A stretch of 64,000 bases of DNA from Fagopyrum homotropicum (GCA_033239125.1 BSWB01000004.1:58093501-58157500); one strand, 5' to 3'; numbered from the stretch's first letter, positions 1-10,048 are shown. The notes: generated by a model not told the origin, from the sequence alone. Numbers and translations are program-made.

Positions 1-836
1 GGATTGGACATGTAGACTCAGCTTTGGAGTCTATCAGATGTCCTGAGGACAAACGGATAGAGCTAGTCTAGTCTCTATTCCGTGACCTTGCACACTAGTG
101 GTGGAGGACTATCCGGACCAGAGCTACCAGTTATGACCACATGAGGCACATTATTAGAGAGTAGTTCTGCCCTGCCTCCCTGAGGAGGGAGAAGCTGTAG
201 GATTTTGTTGAGGCTGTCTTTGAGGATGTGCCTATTACTGATGCCATCCGCCGCTTCCAGCATGTGTATCTGTTCTCTCGTTGTCTAAGAGAGAGCACTT
301 GTTCATATATGGCGGGATTCCATTGTGAGTCCCTAGCTGATTACCAGGACCGGGCTTCTACTTTTAAGAGGGAGCGAGCCAGTCAGAGGAGAGCTTCTCA
401 GACGGTACGGTCTGAGAAGAGGTAGCGCAGTGGGCAGAGTAGTGGAGTTGGAGAAACATCTGGGTCTAGACGAGACCAGAGGTGTCAGAGTTACCCCTCG
501 TCTGCATAGACTGCAGATAAGGGACGTCAGTGTTACAACTATGGTGACCCTAGTCATCTAAGGTCAGCTTGTCCCAGACCAGTTGTGACTTGTTTTACCT
601 GTGGCAGGCAGGGACATCGAGTTGCCTTCTGTAGGCAGGGTGGCATAGCTTCTCAGTAGGGTTCTTCCCCTGCCAGTGTAGCAGAAGGTGGTAAGAGGAC
701 ACCTCAGCAGCAAGCACCGGGACAACAGAGGGTCCTAGAGCGTCCATCTACTCAAGGTTCTGCTCCAGGACCGAGTAGAGGTAGAGGTAGAGATGTTGGC
801 ACCAGTTTTGCCAGAGGAGCCCGAGGGCGAGCTTTT
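1..836 (+). pseudogene. T1 gag remnant with two CCHC zinc knuckles
   Basis: The translated frame shows the late capsid region (LFSRCLRESTCSYMAGFHCE near 270-330) and then two zinc knuckles at about 528-640. The first reads CYNY where CX2C is expected, so its second cysteine is lost; the second, CFTCGRQGHRVAFC, is intact CX2CX4HX4C. In-frame stops include TAG at 423-425 and further ones near 510 and 657. Gag would form the particle and bind RNA through the knuckles. The start lies outside the window. Confidence 0.85.
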
Positions 837-839
837 GAG

Positions 840-1283
840 TTGAGGAGTGTAGAGGATCCACCTGCACCGGCTGCTACAGGTACCATTCTGCTTCATGGTT
901 TACCTGTTAGAGTTTTGTTTGATACTAGTGCTACGCATTCGTTTCTTTCTGATACTTGTGTTGAGCGTCTTAGTTTAGCTACCATAGAGGGGATACCCTT
1001 TACTATAGGGTTACCTAATGGTAGTCGGATAAGAGGTACCCGTGAGATACGTAGTTTTCCTCTTTGTTTAGGGACTCGTGTTTTACTTGTTGACTTCTTA
1101 GTCATGTCATTGATGCATGAAGAAGTCATATTAGGTATGGACTGGATGCGTAGACACCATGTAGTTTTGGATGTTGGTAGACGGACTGTTCCAGTCTCTA
1201 CCGAGGTTGGTTAGATTTACGTCTTCTGGGGATAGGGCCTTTGGAAGACAGGTTCGGTTATCAATGCCGTACGAGCAGCTAGA
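840..1283 (+). pseudogene. T1 aspartic protease remnant
   Basis: A retropepsin-like domain with VLFDTSATHSF near residue 28 of the open segment. The expected active-site triad is DTG/DTS, so DTS may still be functional in principle. The conserved block VILGMDWMRRHHVVLDV follows. The segment is stopped by TAG at 1212-1214 and again just downstream. Its place between gag and RT is the normal gypsy order. It would cleave the Gag-Pol precursor. Confidence 0.85.
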
Positions 1284-2720
1284 TTGATTGCACAAGGTTG
1301 TGATGCCTTCTGGTACTACACCTTGAAGGATGGAGAGAGTCCAGCTCTGGAGGATATTCCTGTGGTCTGTGAGTTTATAGATGTGATTGTTGAGCCGTCG
1401 AGTTTGCCACCTCAGCTGAGTGTGGACTTCAGCATAGAGTTAGAGCCTGGCACGCGACCCATCTCGAAGGCACCATACCGTATGGCACCTATTGAGATGT
1501 TGGAGTTGAAGAAGCAACTCGAGGAGTTGGCTGAGAAGGGCTTCATACACCCTAGCGTTTCACCATGGGGTGCACCTGTCCTTTTCCTGCGGAAGAAGGA
1601 CGGATCTTTGAGGTTATGCATAGATTACAGAGAGTTGAACAAGGTGACCGTCAAGAAAAGGTATCCATTGCCTTGTATTGACGATCTAATTGATCAGCTT
1701 CAGGGAGCTACAGTTTTCTCCCGGATTGATTTACGCTCAGGATATCACCAGCTGAGGGTGAGAGAGTAAGACATACACACTACGGCATTTCGTACCCGTT
1801 ATGGATACTACGAGTTTGTAGTCATGCCATTCGGGCTGACGAATGCCTCAACAGTCTTTATGGAGTTGATGAACAATATATTCATCGACATCCTTGATCA
1901 GTATGTGGTTGTCTTTATTGATGATATTTTGGTGTACTCTCGTAGTAGAGAGGACCATGCCGGTCACCTGAGGACGGTTTTGCAGATTTTGAGGGATACA
2001 GAGTTGTATGCTAAGCTCTCTAAGTGTGAGTTCTGGATGTCTGAGGTTGTTTTCCTAGGACACATCGTCTCCGCTGATGGGGTTATGGTTGACCCGGCGA
2101 AGATCGAGTATGTTGCTGCATGGACGACACCGACGAACGTCAAGGAAGTACATAGCTTTCTTGGCCTAGCCGGTTACTACCGACCCTTTATGGAGGGATT
2201 TTCTGTGATTGCCCGTCCGCTGACGAGTCTTCTGAGGAAGACTACCCGATTCGTATGGACCGACCAGTGTGCTCAGAGTTTTGAGGAGTTGAAGAGGCGT
2301 TTGACTTCTGCTCTTGTCCTGGCACAACTAGAGGGTTCAGATGATTTTGTTGTTTACAGTGAGGCATCCAAGCTAGGCTTGGGATGCGTGTTGATGTAGA
2401 GAGGCAGAGTGATAGCTTATGCGTCTAGACAATTGAAGACGTATGAAGAGAACTACCCGACGCATGACCTGGAGTTGGCAGCGGTAGTTCATGCTTTAAA
2501 GATTTGGAGACATTACCTGTATGGTGCTACATGTTAGATCTTCACAGACAATAAGAGTCTGAAGTATATTTTCAAGCAGCGGGAGTTGAACAACCGTCGG
2601 CGTCGATGACTTGAGTTGATCAAGGACTTTGATCTTGAGATTTTGTATCATCCTGGAAAGGCAAACGTGGTAGCTGATGCCTTGAGAAGGAAGACACCTC
2701 GAGAGAAGGCGATTGCGAGA
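1284..2720 (+). pseudogene. T1 reverse transcriptase and RNase H remnant
   Basis: The RT fingers and palm are readable (FLRKKDGSLRLCIDYRELNK, FSRIDLRSGYHQLRV), and the catalytic box VVVFIDDILVYS is intact near 1905-1940. In-frame stops occur at 1767-1769 (TAA), 2397-2399 (TAG), near 2533 and near 2608. RNase H follows with SEASKLGLGCVL, YASRQLKTYEENYPTHDLEL and ADALRRK; the usual first aspartate of the D-A-S motif reads E here. All segments stay in one frame, which points to decay by substitution rather than indels. Confidence 0.9.
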
Positions 2721-3838
2721 TTGACCCTATAACCTCAGCTTCAGAGGGATTTTGCTTGGATAGAGATGGACATCTAGTTTCCTGATGAGGATGCCCAATT
2801 ATATGCTTTAGAGGTTTTGCCTGGTCTGTTGGATGAGATCCAACAAAAGCAGTGGACCTGCCCGACATTGATGAGGATCAGAGAGAGGATATCTGGTGGA
2901 GAGGCAGCACAGTTTTCCATAGGAGCTGATGGAGTGATGAGGCAACATGATCGCATTTGTGTTCCTGCTGATGCAGACTTGAGACAGAGGATCTTACAGG
3001 AGGCTGACTTTACATCTTATTCTGTACATCCAGGTACGAGTAAGATATACCATGATGTAAGCCGTTCACATTGGTGGGGAGGGCTGAAGCCCGATGTAGC
3101 CAGATTTGTGGCTCAATGTGCGACCTGTCAGCAGGTCAATATAGAGTATTGTAGACCTGGAGGTGAGCTCCATCCACTGCCAGTGCCACAGTGGAAGTGG
3201 GAGGATGTCTCAATGGATTTTGTGAGTGGTTTGAGACCTATTAGGAGTTTTGATGCCATTTGGGTTGTTGTTGATAGACTGACGAAGACGGCACGTTTCG
3301 TCCCTATCAGAGAGACGTCGCTAGTGAGTAGGTTAGCTGAGGAGTACACTAGACAGGTAGTGAGACTCCATTGTGTGCCGAGGATGATCGTCTCTGATCG
3401 AGATGGACGATTCACCTCAAGGTTTTTTTGCAGTAGATTCAGACTGCTTTGGGGACGATTCTACACTTCCCGACTGCGTTTCACCCCTAGATAGACGGCC
3501 AATCGGAGAGGACCATCTAGACTTTGGAGGATATGTTGCGAGCTTGTGTGTTGGATTGAGGACAGGGATGGTATGACTACCTCCCACTTGTTGAGTTCTC
3601 ATACAACAATAGCCGGCATGCATCTATTGGGATGACTCCTTATGAGGCACTGAATGGACGTAGGTGTCGTACACCTTTATGCTGGGATGAGCCTAGGAGT
3701 ATCAGTTGGATAGCGCCATATCAAATTCAAGATGATATGGATCGAGTAGCGCTGATTAGAGATAGGATGCTGGCTGCACAAAGTCGCCAGAAGTCTTATG
3801 CAGACAAGAGGCGTCGGCCTCTAGAGTTCAATATAGGT
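2721..3838 (+). pseudogene. T1 integrase remnant
   Basis: The HHCC zinc finger is visible (SVHPGTSKIYHDV then CATCQQV, about 3020-3135). The first and second catalytic aspartates follow (SMDFVSGL near 3215; IVSDRDGRF near 3390). A frameshift at the T-rich stretch near 3421-3427 breaks the frame before the catalytic glutamate, and the rest (ASIGMTPYEALNGRRCRTPLCWDE, 3620-3690) lies in another frame. The coding similarity ends at RPLEFNIG, about 3838, before the chromodomain. Confidence 0.88.
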
Positions 3839-3870
3839 CGATCTGCACAAAGTCGCCAGTATAGGTCGAT
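3774..3870. repeat. Junction with templated filler: 17-bp and 11-bp short duplications
   Basis: CTGCACAAAGTCGCCAG occurs at 3774-3790 inside T1 integrase and again at 3843-3859. TATAGGTCGAT occurs at 3832-3842 and again at 3860-3870. The second 17-mer sits exactly where T1 stops and the next element starts. Short copied patches at a breakpoint are typical of end-joining repair with template switching; here they mark a deletion or translocation joint between T1 and the 4-kb element. Confidence 0.75.
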
Positions 3871-4224
3871 TTGCTGAAGAACTGTAGCAAAAATCGGGTG
3901 AAAAATCGGACGATTTGGGGAAAAATTGGTCGATCTGCTGAAGAACAGGTCGATTTTTCTTTGAAAAATCGACTCTTGGTTGCGACGCTTAAGAACTTTC
4001 ATTCTTTCTACTTCTTTTTTTGTATTAGTGAGGTTTTAGAGGTCAATGGCTGGCTTGTGTTTGGTTGATGGCGTTTCTCTCTTCCCGAACTTACACAAAT
4101 CAACGCACCTTAAACTCAAATAATCTCTTAAAGATGACGAACAAGAAAAGACTCGACTTTTAAAGACTCAAAGAAGACTAAAAAAATCAAACCTTTTGAT
4201 GAACGTTCGGACTTCAATCGATTA
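3871..4224 (-). other. Leader of the unclassified LTR element; no gene seen
   Basis: On the - strand this lies just after the primer-binding site, so it should be the untranslated leader and start of the element. I find no recognisable gag in it; the small ORFs here resemble no family I know. It holds a cluster of AAAATCGG / CGATTTTT motifs at 3888-3974. The left boundary is the repaired junction with T1. Confidence 0.5.
3888..3974. repeat. Motif cassette (AATCGG type), leader copy
   Basis: Repeated half-sites AAAATCGG and CGATTTTT with imperfect dyads (AAAATCGGACGATTT near 3902-3916). The spacer AAGAACAG is also found in other cassettes of the window. Third cassette of this element, lying outside its LTR. 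Confidence 0.6.
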
Positions 4225-4236
4225 GCTCTGGTACCA
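4225..4236 (-). other. Primer-binding site, initiator-Met tRNA type
   Basis: On the - strand the sequence is TGGTACCAGAGC, one mismatch from the common plant TGGTATCAGAGC primer site complementary to the 3' end of initiator-Met tRNA. It lies 3 bases after the LTR end, as expected, and sets the element's orientation as - strand. Confidence 0.7.
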
Positions 4237-4290
4237 ATTTGATGCGGGGATAAGCCGCAGTTCCCGATCTAGATTAAAAGTCCTTAACTG

Positions 4291-4355
4291 GAAAAAAAAT
4301 CGGGTTGTTCTATAGAAAAATCGGTCGATTTATCTCAAGAACAGTTCGATTTTTC
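4291..4355. repeat. Motif cassette (AATCGG type), near LTR 3' end
   Basis: Left half-site AAAATCGGG, central near-palindrome AAAATCGGTCGATTT, right half-site CGATTTTT, with spacers TTGTTCT and AAGAACAG. Same three-part layout as in the Athila element A1, although this is an unrelated element. Confidence 0.7.
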
Positions 4356-4829
4356 GATGAAATCAGATCACGGATTAGTGAATGATATGGAAAGATAAGA
4401 AGATGATTATGGAATGATAAATGGAAGATATAGAAAGATATGAACCAAGATAGTTCCGCAAAAGAAACTTGACCAATGATGTGTCAAAACCCTTAAACGA
4501 GAAGATCACCTTAACCCGCACTTCTTTAACCTTACACAAGCCTTCTAAGTAAGACAAGCACAAGGAGGGACTGAGATCGACCAAGAGCACCAACCTTCAA
4601 CAAGATTAACACACATAAGCAAAATCTAGAAAGAACGTCACAACAATTCAACCAAAACTCTCGTTTGATTGAATATCAATGAATAAAATATGTACTCCGT
4701 AAGTGAAGCCGCAAGTTCACACAATATGTGAAAAATATCTCAAATCTAATCTACTAAAGAATCTCCCGCACTAAGGCTATTTTTAAGGGAGACTAAACCT
4801 ACTAAAACTAGGAGAAACTAAAATGATAT

Positions 4830-4994
4830 GATCTATAAAATATATCCTTTGAAAAGATAATCTAGAAAAGATATATTTTAAAATATATAAAATATAAAAT
4901 CTAAAAATATATGATCTATAAAATATATCATTTAGAAGATAATCTAGAAAAGATATCCTTAAAAGATATAAAATATAAAATCTAAAAAGATAGA
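4830..4994. repeat. AT-rich tandem duplication, 2 copies of about 83 bp
   Basis: Two adjacent, diverged copies each start GATCTATAAAATATATC and contain GATAATCTAGAAAAGATAT (4830 and 4913). They lie inside the LTR and look like a local slippage duplication. Confidence 0.75.
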
Positions 4995-5120
4995 ATCGAA
5001 ATAATCCTTTAAGATAGTCTGAGAGATTTAAGGAATTATAACAAGATATAATTGCCAAAAGATAGAAGATTATGGCCAGATCTCTTGCAAAACTCGTTCC
5101 ATTTGAAGGAAAACGGACAT

Positions 5121-5173
5121 GAAAATCGACTGAAATTCCTACAGGAAAATCGGTCGATTTTTTGAAAAATCGG
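5121..5173. repeat. Motif cassette (AATCGG type), near LTR 5' end
   Basis: GAAAATCGACT, then AAAATCGGTCGATTT, then AAAAATCGGGC. In the element's orientation it lies about 180-235 bp into the LTR, the U3 position where other families also have a cassette. Confidence 0.7.
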
Positions 5174-5354
5174 GCAAGTTTCTTCATATGACATGCAATC
5201 TTCCATTCCATCGATTCCCCCCTTGGATGTAACTTGTTAGCAACCTTTCCTTGAGTTCCTCCGGCTCCTGACTTAGTGAATGGTCCATGTAATGTAGGTG
5301 TAGATGCTATCAAGGATGGTCCCACATCAAAAGTAGAAGTTAATCTCTTCTACA

Positions 5355-5678
5355 ACTCCTCAAAATTCTAACTACATGGCTCGGACTATACAGACCGGGT
5401 AGTCTTCCTCTACATATTGGTAGGTGGTCGGGCAATCATAGGAACCCTTCCACAAATCTACCGTAATACCTCGCTAAGCCAAGGAAGGTACATACTTCCT
5501 TGACATTCGTCGGAATCGTCCATGTTGTAACAGCTTCACTCTTCGCCGATTTAACCTTGATCCCCTCAATGGAAACTACATGACCAGAAAGGCCACCTTC
5601 CAAAACTCACACTTAGAGAGCTTAGCATACAACTCTCTATCCTACAAAGCTCATAAAACCATCCTCGAATGTCCTCTG
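5355..5678 (-). pseudogene. T2: Tekay reverse transcriptase fragment
   Basis: The complement matches the RT thumb and connection region of the other Tekay copies (LAKLSKCEF-like, VKEVCTFLG-like and FEEL blocks) with several stops and mismatches. It is cut on the left by the LTR ending at 5354 and on the right by the insertion of T3 at 5679. The last five bases before T3, CTCTG (5674-5678), should be T3's target-site duplication; the partner is outside the window. It is the oldest layer of the nest. Confidence 0.8.
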
Positions 5679-6758
5679 TGTAACACCCCAAATCCGATGG
5701 ATTATGCTACGGGCTAGGACCTCACAATGCGTCCCGATCCTTAGCCTGACAACAACTTCACCGGACCTTACAACACGGCACAAATAAAAGCCAGATGGAA
5801 AGAGTTTTTAATGCATGAAGAGTATATGAATACAACCGAAAAACATAACTCCAGCCGAGTTCTCAAAACCAACAACATGACAACGTGTGAAATAATAACA
5901 AACGATAAACTGATCCCGTCATATAATGTACGGAACCCCGTCTCCTCACTACCGCCTGATCACTCGACCACCTCCCTAACCCGCAAGGCATCTACATGTT
6001 GTATAAAATCGTTAGCTAAACATTCTATGCATTAGAATAAAGGTAAAGGCACATAAAGCATATCGAACACTTACAACATGCAAGCACTCAAGTCAATTTA
6101 TTATCTTCATTTACGTTATTCCTTACTAATGATACTTATATTGTGACACGAGAGATTCCCAAACCTCGCCTCTATCCCCGTTTACCAGCAAGGAATGGTA
6201 GTAATGCATCTGACCGTCTACTTGCCTGGGCTAGTCGCACAGAACCTCCTAGCTCTCGCAAGAGCTAGATAGTGATGTGACCGCCCATTATCATACTCTT
6301 TAGCCAATTACGTAAATAAATAGGTCTTCCTATTCCGGTTTCGTTGTTTAACATAACTAACGCACACCACCAAAACACAATATGCTAATACAAAGAAGTC
6401 AGCTAAGTAAGTCTGTGGACTTACCAGTCCCAAAGCGAAACCCGATCGAACTCTCTCAACCTCCCTTGGAAAAACACGCAACGCTTGTTCAACACAAGGC
6501 ACACGGATCAAACAACACTATAGTCAACTAGAAGTCCTTAGACTTCTAGACTCAACATCCTCACAAGATTGACAACTAAAGATAGATCAACCTTCTAGTC
6601 AACAAGAAGTCCTTATACTTCTAGTGCTCATAATCCTCACAACTCATAAAAACATATGATCACTCTCAATCCACTGCCTTGAAGGCTTCCAACATGGCAA
6701 ATGTGTCCCAAAACGATATCCTCAAAGATCTCAAGAGATCATGCCACAATATCACAAC
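5679..6758 (-). mobile_element. T3 3' LTR, first part
   Basis: Starts TGTAACACCCC and matches 19500-20520 in the 5' LTR. It continues at 13450 after element A1; joined, the LTR is about 2.05 kb. This half is the R/U5 side in the element's own orientation. It holds dyad repeats of CTAGAAGT-N6-ACTTCTAG at 6528-6549 and 6604-6623. Confidence 0.88.
6528..6623. repeat. Dyad repeats CTAGAAGT-N6-ACTTCTAG in T3 LTR
   Basis: Two hairpin-capable inverted repeats with the loop CCTTAG or a near variant. The same dyad recurs six more times in the rearranged 5' LTR. They fall in the transcribed half of the LTR. Confidence 0.75.
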
Positions 6759-7085
6759 TGATAACGTGATTTATGACGTTAGCATAGGCATACATTTAGA
6801 TAGTTTTTCCCGTTATTCATGCAAGGTTTGACATTAGTTCATGACGTTTACACTCATTTCGTGCATATTTCTAGAAAAGACGTCTACACGAGCTTTTGTC
6901 GGTTTTGTAGGTATTTCGGGAATCTTTAGGACATTAATCGATACATTCGAGAGTCAAGCCTCATGGTGGTACACATCCAAGGCTTTGAAGGAACATAATT
7001 GGAGCAATGAAGGACACAAAGACCCTTATTGGTGCAAGCAATGGAGCAACTCATGGATAGAAGATCATAACAAGTCTCTGTGGAA

Positions 7086-7145
7086 GAAAATCGGACCAAC
7101 ACTCAGGAAAATCGGCCGATTTATTTGACTGGGTCGATTTTCTGG
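7086..7145. repeat. Motif cassette (AATCGG type), A1 U3
   Basis: GAAAATCGG, then AAAATCGGCCGATTT (palindromic core, 7108-7122), then GGTCGATTTTC, in about 60 bp. It ends about 60 bp before the TATA-like box, an enhancer-like position. Confidence 0.75.
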
Positions 7146-7206
7146 CCTTTGACAGCTTAAGCCACGTGTCCCACGATCTCTTTGTCCGGCCTTGCTCTTG
7201 GTGGAG

Positions 7207-7214
7207 AATATAAG
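7207..7214 (+). promoter_or_regulatory. TATA-like box of A1 LTR
   Basis: AATATAAG within GGAGAATATAAGTGGTCC. The same position in the 3' LTR (about 12066) and in A2 (GGAGAATAAAAGGTGGTCC, 22022-22040) is conserved, and a CT-rich stretch follows, as in plant LTR promoters. Confidence 0.6.
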
Positions 7215-7680
7215 TGGTCCTGCAAGCTGTTGCTGAGGTCCTTTTCCAATCTCTCTCTCTCACATCCTCTAGCATCTTCCCAAAAGACTCCTCCATTGTA
7301 GCCTCTCTTCAAGGCACCCTTGTGGGTGTTCTTGAGAGAGATTAGTGTAGGCTATAGCTTTGTAGTGAGATTTGAGTGATTTTTGTGAAGAAATTTGTTG
7401 AAGGTTGTAAGATCTGACTTGGAGCTACATTTGGTGTGTTGAAAGACTTGTTTTGAACTCAAATCCAGCTAAGTTTCATTGCTTTCATTTCCTTACTTCA
7501 TCTTCTTGCTATGGATTCCAGGTATGCTTGTATGATGATTTTAGATCTTGAAATGCATGTTGTTGGCTAGTTTATTGTGATTATCGAGTGATGGATTGAT
7601 GGTTATAGCTTGGGTGATGATAGAATGGACTTACATGTTAGTTTAGGATGATTTTTGTGCCCGAAACCTAAACCAGAGGA

Positions 7681-7743
7681 GAAAAATCGACCTGTTATTC
7701 AGAGTAAATCGGCCGATTTTTTCTATGATCCACCCGATTTTTC
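7681..7743. repeat. Motif cassette (AATCGG type), A1 transcribed LTR
   Basis: GAAAAATCGACC, spacer with TGTTATTC, central AAATCGGCCGATTT, then CCCGATTTTTC. The outer half-sites are inverted and could pair. Confidence 0.75.
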
Positions 7744-7863
7744 CTTGTGTTGCTCTTTAATTGATGAATTTGTATGTTAGGATGTTAGATTGTTGAAATC
7801 CTAGTGTTTGTTGAGCATAATATAGCTTAGGGTGACCTAATGCTAGCAAACTGAGTGAGGAAA

Positions 7864-8124
7864 GAGACCTACCCGGTGATTTCCGATCTTAGATACCAAA
7901 GATCATGAACTCTAGGTAGTAGTGAGCCTCATAAGCCGCTATTGGACTGAGTGTGCTAGGATTGTTGCTTGAGACTTACCTTTTCCGAGACTTACCCGGT
8001 AAGGAGAGGTTTGTCCCTTAAGTAGTGTCCGGTTTGTGTAGAATTCCCAACTTTACCTCCTTGAGACTTACCCGGTAATAGGAGTTTGGTGCGGGATTAG
8101 TGAAGGATGAGACTTACCCGGTAA
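7864..8124. repeat. GAGACTTACCCGGTAA-type repeats in A1 LTR
   Basis: Copies at 7864 (variant), 7971 (partial), 7987, 8063 and 8109, spaced about 15-110 bp, each containing the near-palindrome TTACCCGGTAA. Equivalent repeats occur in the A2, A3 and B LTRs. In C the matching positions hold a different repeat (AGCCTCAACAACCT). Confidence 0.75.
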
Positions 8125-8592
8125 TTGCTTCCATTAGAGAAACACCCTTTCCCAACACCGCAACCTTGTCCTTAGAATCTTTAGAAGCTTGAGTCCAATG
8201 CCATAACCAGAAATCTTGACCTCTAGAATCCACTTTTCTCTCTTTGATCACATATCTTGTGTTTGTGTTGCTTGTTTATTTTGCTAGCTTGAGTTGTTAG
8301 TTTGATTCATTATCTACTTGATTTGTGATCTTGCTTGATCACCACAAAAATCCAACCAAAAATATCATGATTTTCATTTCTTTATTTCTTTCTCTTTTCT
8401 TAGACTAGATTCACACTATCTTTGATCATTGAATGACTTGATTTCGCCTCAGTCCTTGTGTTCGACCTCAAAATACTTTCCTTCCTACATAACGATCCGT
8501 ACACTGCGGGTTTCACTAGGTAGTTTAGGAGATTAGATCGAGTTTATAAATGTAAAGCTTTTTGCGTGTCACATCCTAGCGTAACAAGTTTT

Positions 8593-8610
8593 TGGCGCCG
8601 TTGCCGGGGA
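8593..8610 (+). other. A1 primer-binding site, tRNA-Asp
   Basis: TGGCGCCGTTGCCGGGGA is the exact complement of the 3' end of plant tRNA-Asp(GUC) including CCA. It begins 6 bases after the LTR. This primer choice is typical of the Athila lineage. Confidence 0.93.
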
Positions 8611-8713
8611 CGAGGTCTAGATTGAGTCATTTGCTTTTGATCGTTTTTAGTGTTTATCTTTCTTGTTACTTTTGATCTTGTGTTGTTTTTGTCTTTGCCT
8701 TTTCATGTTTTCC

Positions 8714-9781
8714 ATGGACGGATTGTACTTCCAAGACGACCTTGACAACATGGAGTATGAGGAGTGGATGGAAAGCCAAGATCTAGGACCTCTGCATGAT
8801 GAGTTTGAGTATTGGGAGGAGTTTAATGCCTATCATGAGTCCCATGATCAAGCTCAAATGACTACATTGCCTTATGTGGAACCTCACCATCAACCTCACA
8901 ATGATCGATTGGAGTCAATGCTAGAAGAAATGTTGAGGAAGATGGATAATCTAGAAAGCAACCTTTATTCCATTTCGAGTGACCACATGGTGCTTGAAGC
9001 GGAAGTATTTCAACAAGAGGAGGTTCACCATGAGGAGATCCAAGAATTACCCGATTCAACCATAACCAATAGAGACTTTGAGGAAGAGTTGAATGAAGCT
9101 CGGGAGCAATTGTGGCTAAGGAATTTGGCCCTGGAGGATGCAAGAAGATTGAATGTCGAGAGAGAAGAACAAATGAGGAGGGAGATTGAGGAGATTAGGC
9201 ATGCTCTTATGCTAGGAGATCCTACCATCCTTCAAGGCTTACCTCCACCTCCTTCACCTTTGGAGGAGTGCAATGAAGTATTCTCACCCCCGGACATCCT
9301 TGCCATCAACCCCGGAACCACACTTGAAGAGCTCACGAGGGAGAGCACTAAGTTAACTTCAACTCCTTCCAATCCTTTCTTGCTTGCCCGGAGTACACAC
9401 GAAGATTGGAGTCCCTTTCCTAAAGAGTCTCCCATGTTGAATGATGGAGGCAAGCATGATGGATCCATGATGGTTATGAAGCACATCAATGAAGAATTCT
9501 TTCCAAGAACCGGCCTTCTTTGGATCATAGAGGATGAGGATGGCAAGCATCTCACCGGTGTGACCGCGGGGTACCAATTGTCTAAGTATGGGGTGGCACC
9601 TATGGTTGTAACTCCATACTATCATCAAGGGAGCGGTGATGAAGGAGTCTACTACTCACCGGTGAAGAGAGAATTTAAGGCTTATTTGGGCATCAAGTGG
9701 CCCTTGCTTGTCATCATGGATGCCGGAAAGCGATGGTTGCTTGGACTCCTCAAGCAAACCATGGTATTCGAGGTGGATTGA
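8714..9781 (+). CDS. A1 rearranged Gag-like coiled-coil protein without capsid (355 aa)
   Basis: I choose the ATG at 8714 (CCATGG context); an upstream ATG at 8663 only adds a hydrophobic run read from T-rich leader. The N-terminus is acidic. Residues about 63-100 (RLESMLEEMLRKMDNLE ... VLEAEVF) resemble the C-terminal Gag coil of A2 (24930-25036). Residues about 120-180 (EELNEAREQ ... RREIEEIRHAL, then a proline run) resemble the N-terminal Gag coil of A2 (23670-23850). The two coils are therefore in swapped order and the capsid between them is absent. The last 160 residues (TGLLWIIEDEDGKHL, GVAPMVVTPYYHQG) match nothing I recognise; no protease, RT or integrase motif is present. It could be a particle-interacting protein or simply residual coding sequence. 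Confidence 0.7.
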   Translation: MDGLYFQDDLDNMEYEEWMESQDLGPLHDEFEYWEEFNAYHESHDQAQMTTLPYVEPHHQPHNDRLESMLEEMLRKMDNLESNLYSISSDHMVLEAEVFQQEEVHHEEIQELPDSTITNRDFEEELNEAREQLWLRNLALEDARRLNVEREEQMRREIEEIRHALMLGDPTILQGLPPPPSPLEECNEVFSPPDILAINPGTTLEELTRESTKLTSTPSNPFLLARSTHEDWSPFPKESPMLNDGGKHDGSMMVMKHINEEFFPRTGLLWIIEDEDGKHLTGVTAGYQLSKYGVAPMVVTPYYHQGSGDEGVYYSPVKREFKAYLGIKWPLLVIMDAGKRWLLGLLKQTMVFEVD

Positions 9782-9818
9782 CACATCCTCAGAGTTTGGT
9801 CAAGCTAATGACCTAAAA

Positions 9819-9845
9819 GAAGCGCTTCTTGGGAGGCAACCCAAG
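9819..9845 (+). other. Conserved post-pol palindrome and hairpin, A1
   Basis: GAAGCGCTTC (perfect palindrome) is followed by CTTGGG-AGGCAA-CCCAAG, then GGTAAC. The same string follows pol in B (35547-35572) and in C (49602-49627, - strand). The stem end AAG next to GGTA resembles a 5' splice site. Confidence 0.7.
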
Positions 9846-10048
9846 GGTAACAAATCTTTCCCTTTTTCTCTTTCGTCTTCGTTTTTGCTTTTGTTTTTGG
9901 TGTGCTTTGTTTTTCTTTTGTGTTTTTGGGTGCTAGATCTTGTTTTTGTCATGTGTGATGAGATGCTGGAGGTCATGTGAAAACCTCATGGAACTGTTGA
10001 GAAGAAGGTGCAAGATCCGAGCACATGGACAAGGAAGAAAGCACCTAG

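Larger units (their letters stand above)
1..3838 (+). mobile_element. T1: degenerate Tekay/Del-type Ty3/gypsy gag-pol, both ends missing
   Basis: One reading frame carries gag, protease, RT, RNase H and integrase in gypsy order, interrupted mainly by point nonsense codons until a frameshift near 3420. The left end is outside the window. The right end breaks inside the integrase C-terminus at about 3838, where an unrelated LTR-element sequence begins. No LTR of this copy is present. The RT and integrase blocks closely resemble those of the - strand copies T3 and T4, so it is the same lineage. It is an old, dead copy. Confidence 0.93.
4240..5354 (-). mobile_element. LTR (about 1115 bp) of an unclassified, possibly copia-like element
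   Basis: On the - strand it runs from TGTAGAAGAGATTAAC to CCCCGCATCA, so it has TG...CA ends, and a Met-type primer site follows. The sequence after 5354 is Tekay RT, so the LTR sits inside a Tekay copy (T2). No partner LTR is seen; the other end was lost at the T1 junction. LTR ends and primer site suit a Ty1/copia element, but no coding domain confirms this. The interior is very AT-rich. Confidence 0.6.
6759..8586 (+). mobile_element. A1 5' LTR (1,828 bp)
   Basis: TG...CA ends. It contains a U3 cassette (7086-7145), a TATA-like box (AATATAAG, 7207-7214), a CT-rich start region (7243-7268), a second cassette (7681-7743) and a series of TTACCCGGTAA-like repeats (7864-8124). It is followed at 8593 by the primer-binding site. 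Confidence 0.93.

Noticed and set aside
4783..5325. 180-codon - strand ORF in the AT-rich LTR
   Set aside because: It lies wholly within an LTR, over a tandem AT repeat and a cassette, and has no family resemblance.
8663..8713. Hydrophobic N-terminus on the A1 ORF resembling a signal peptide
   Set aside because: It comes from the T-rich leader; the equivalent leader in A2 is non-coding, and the ATG at 8714 has better context.
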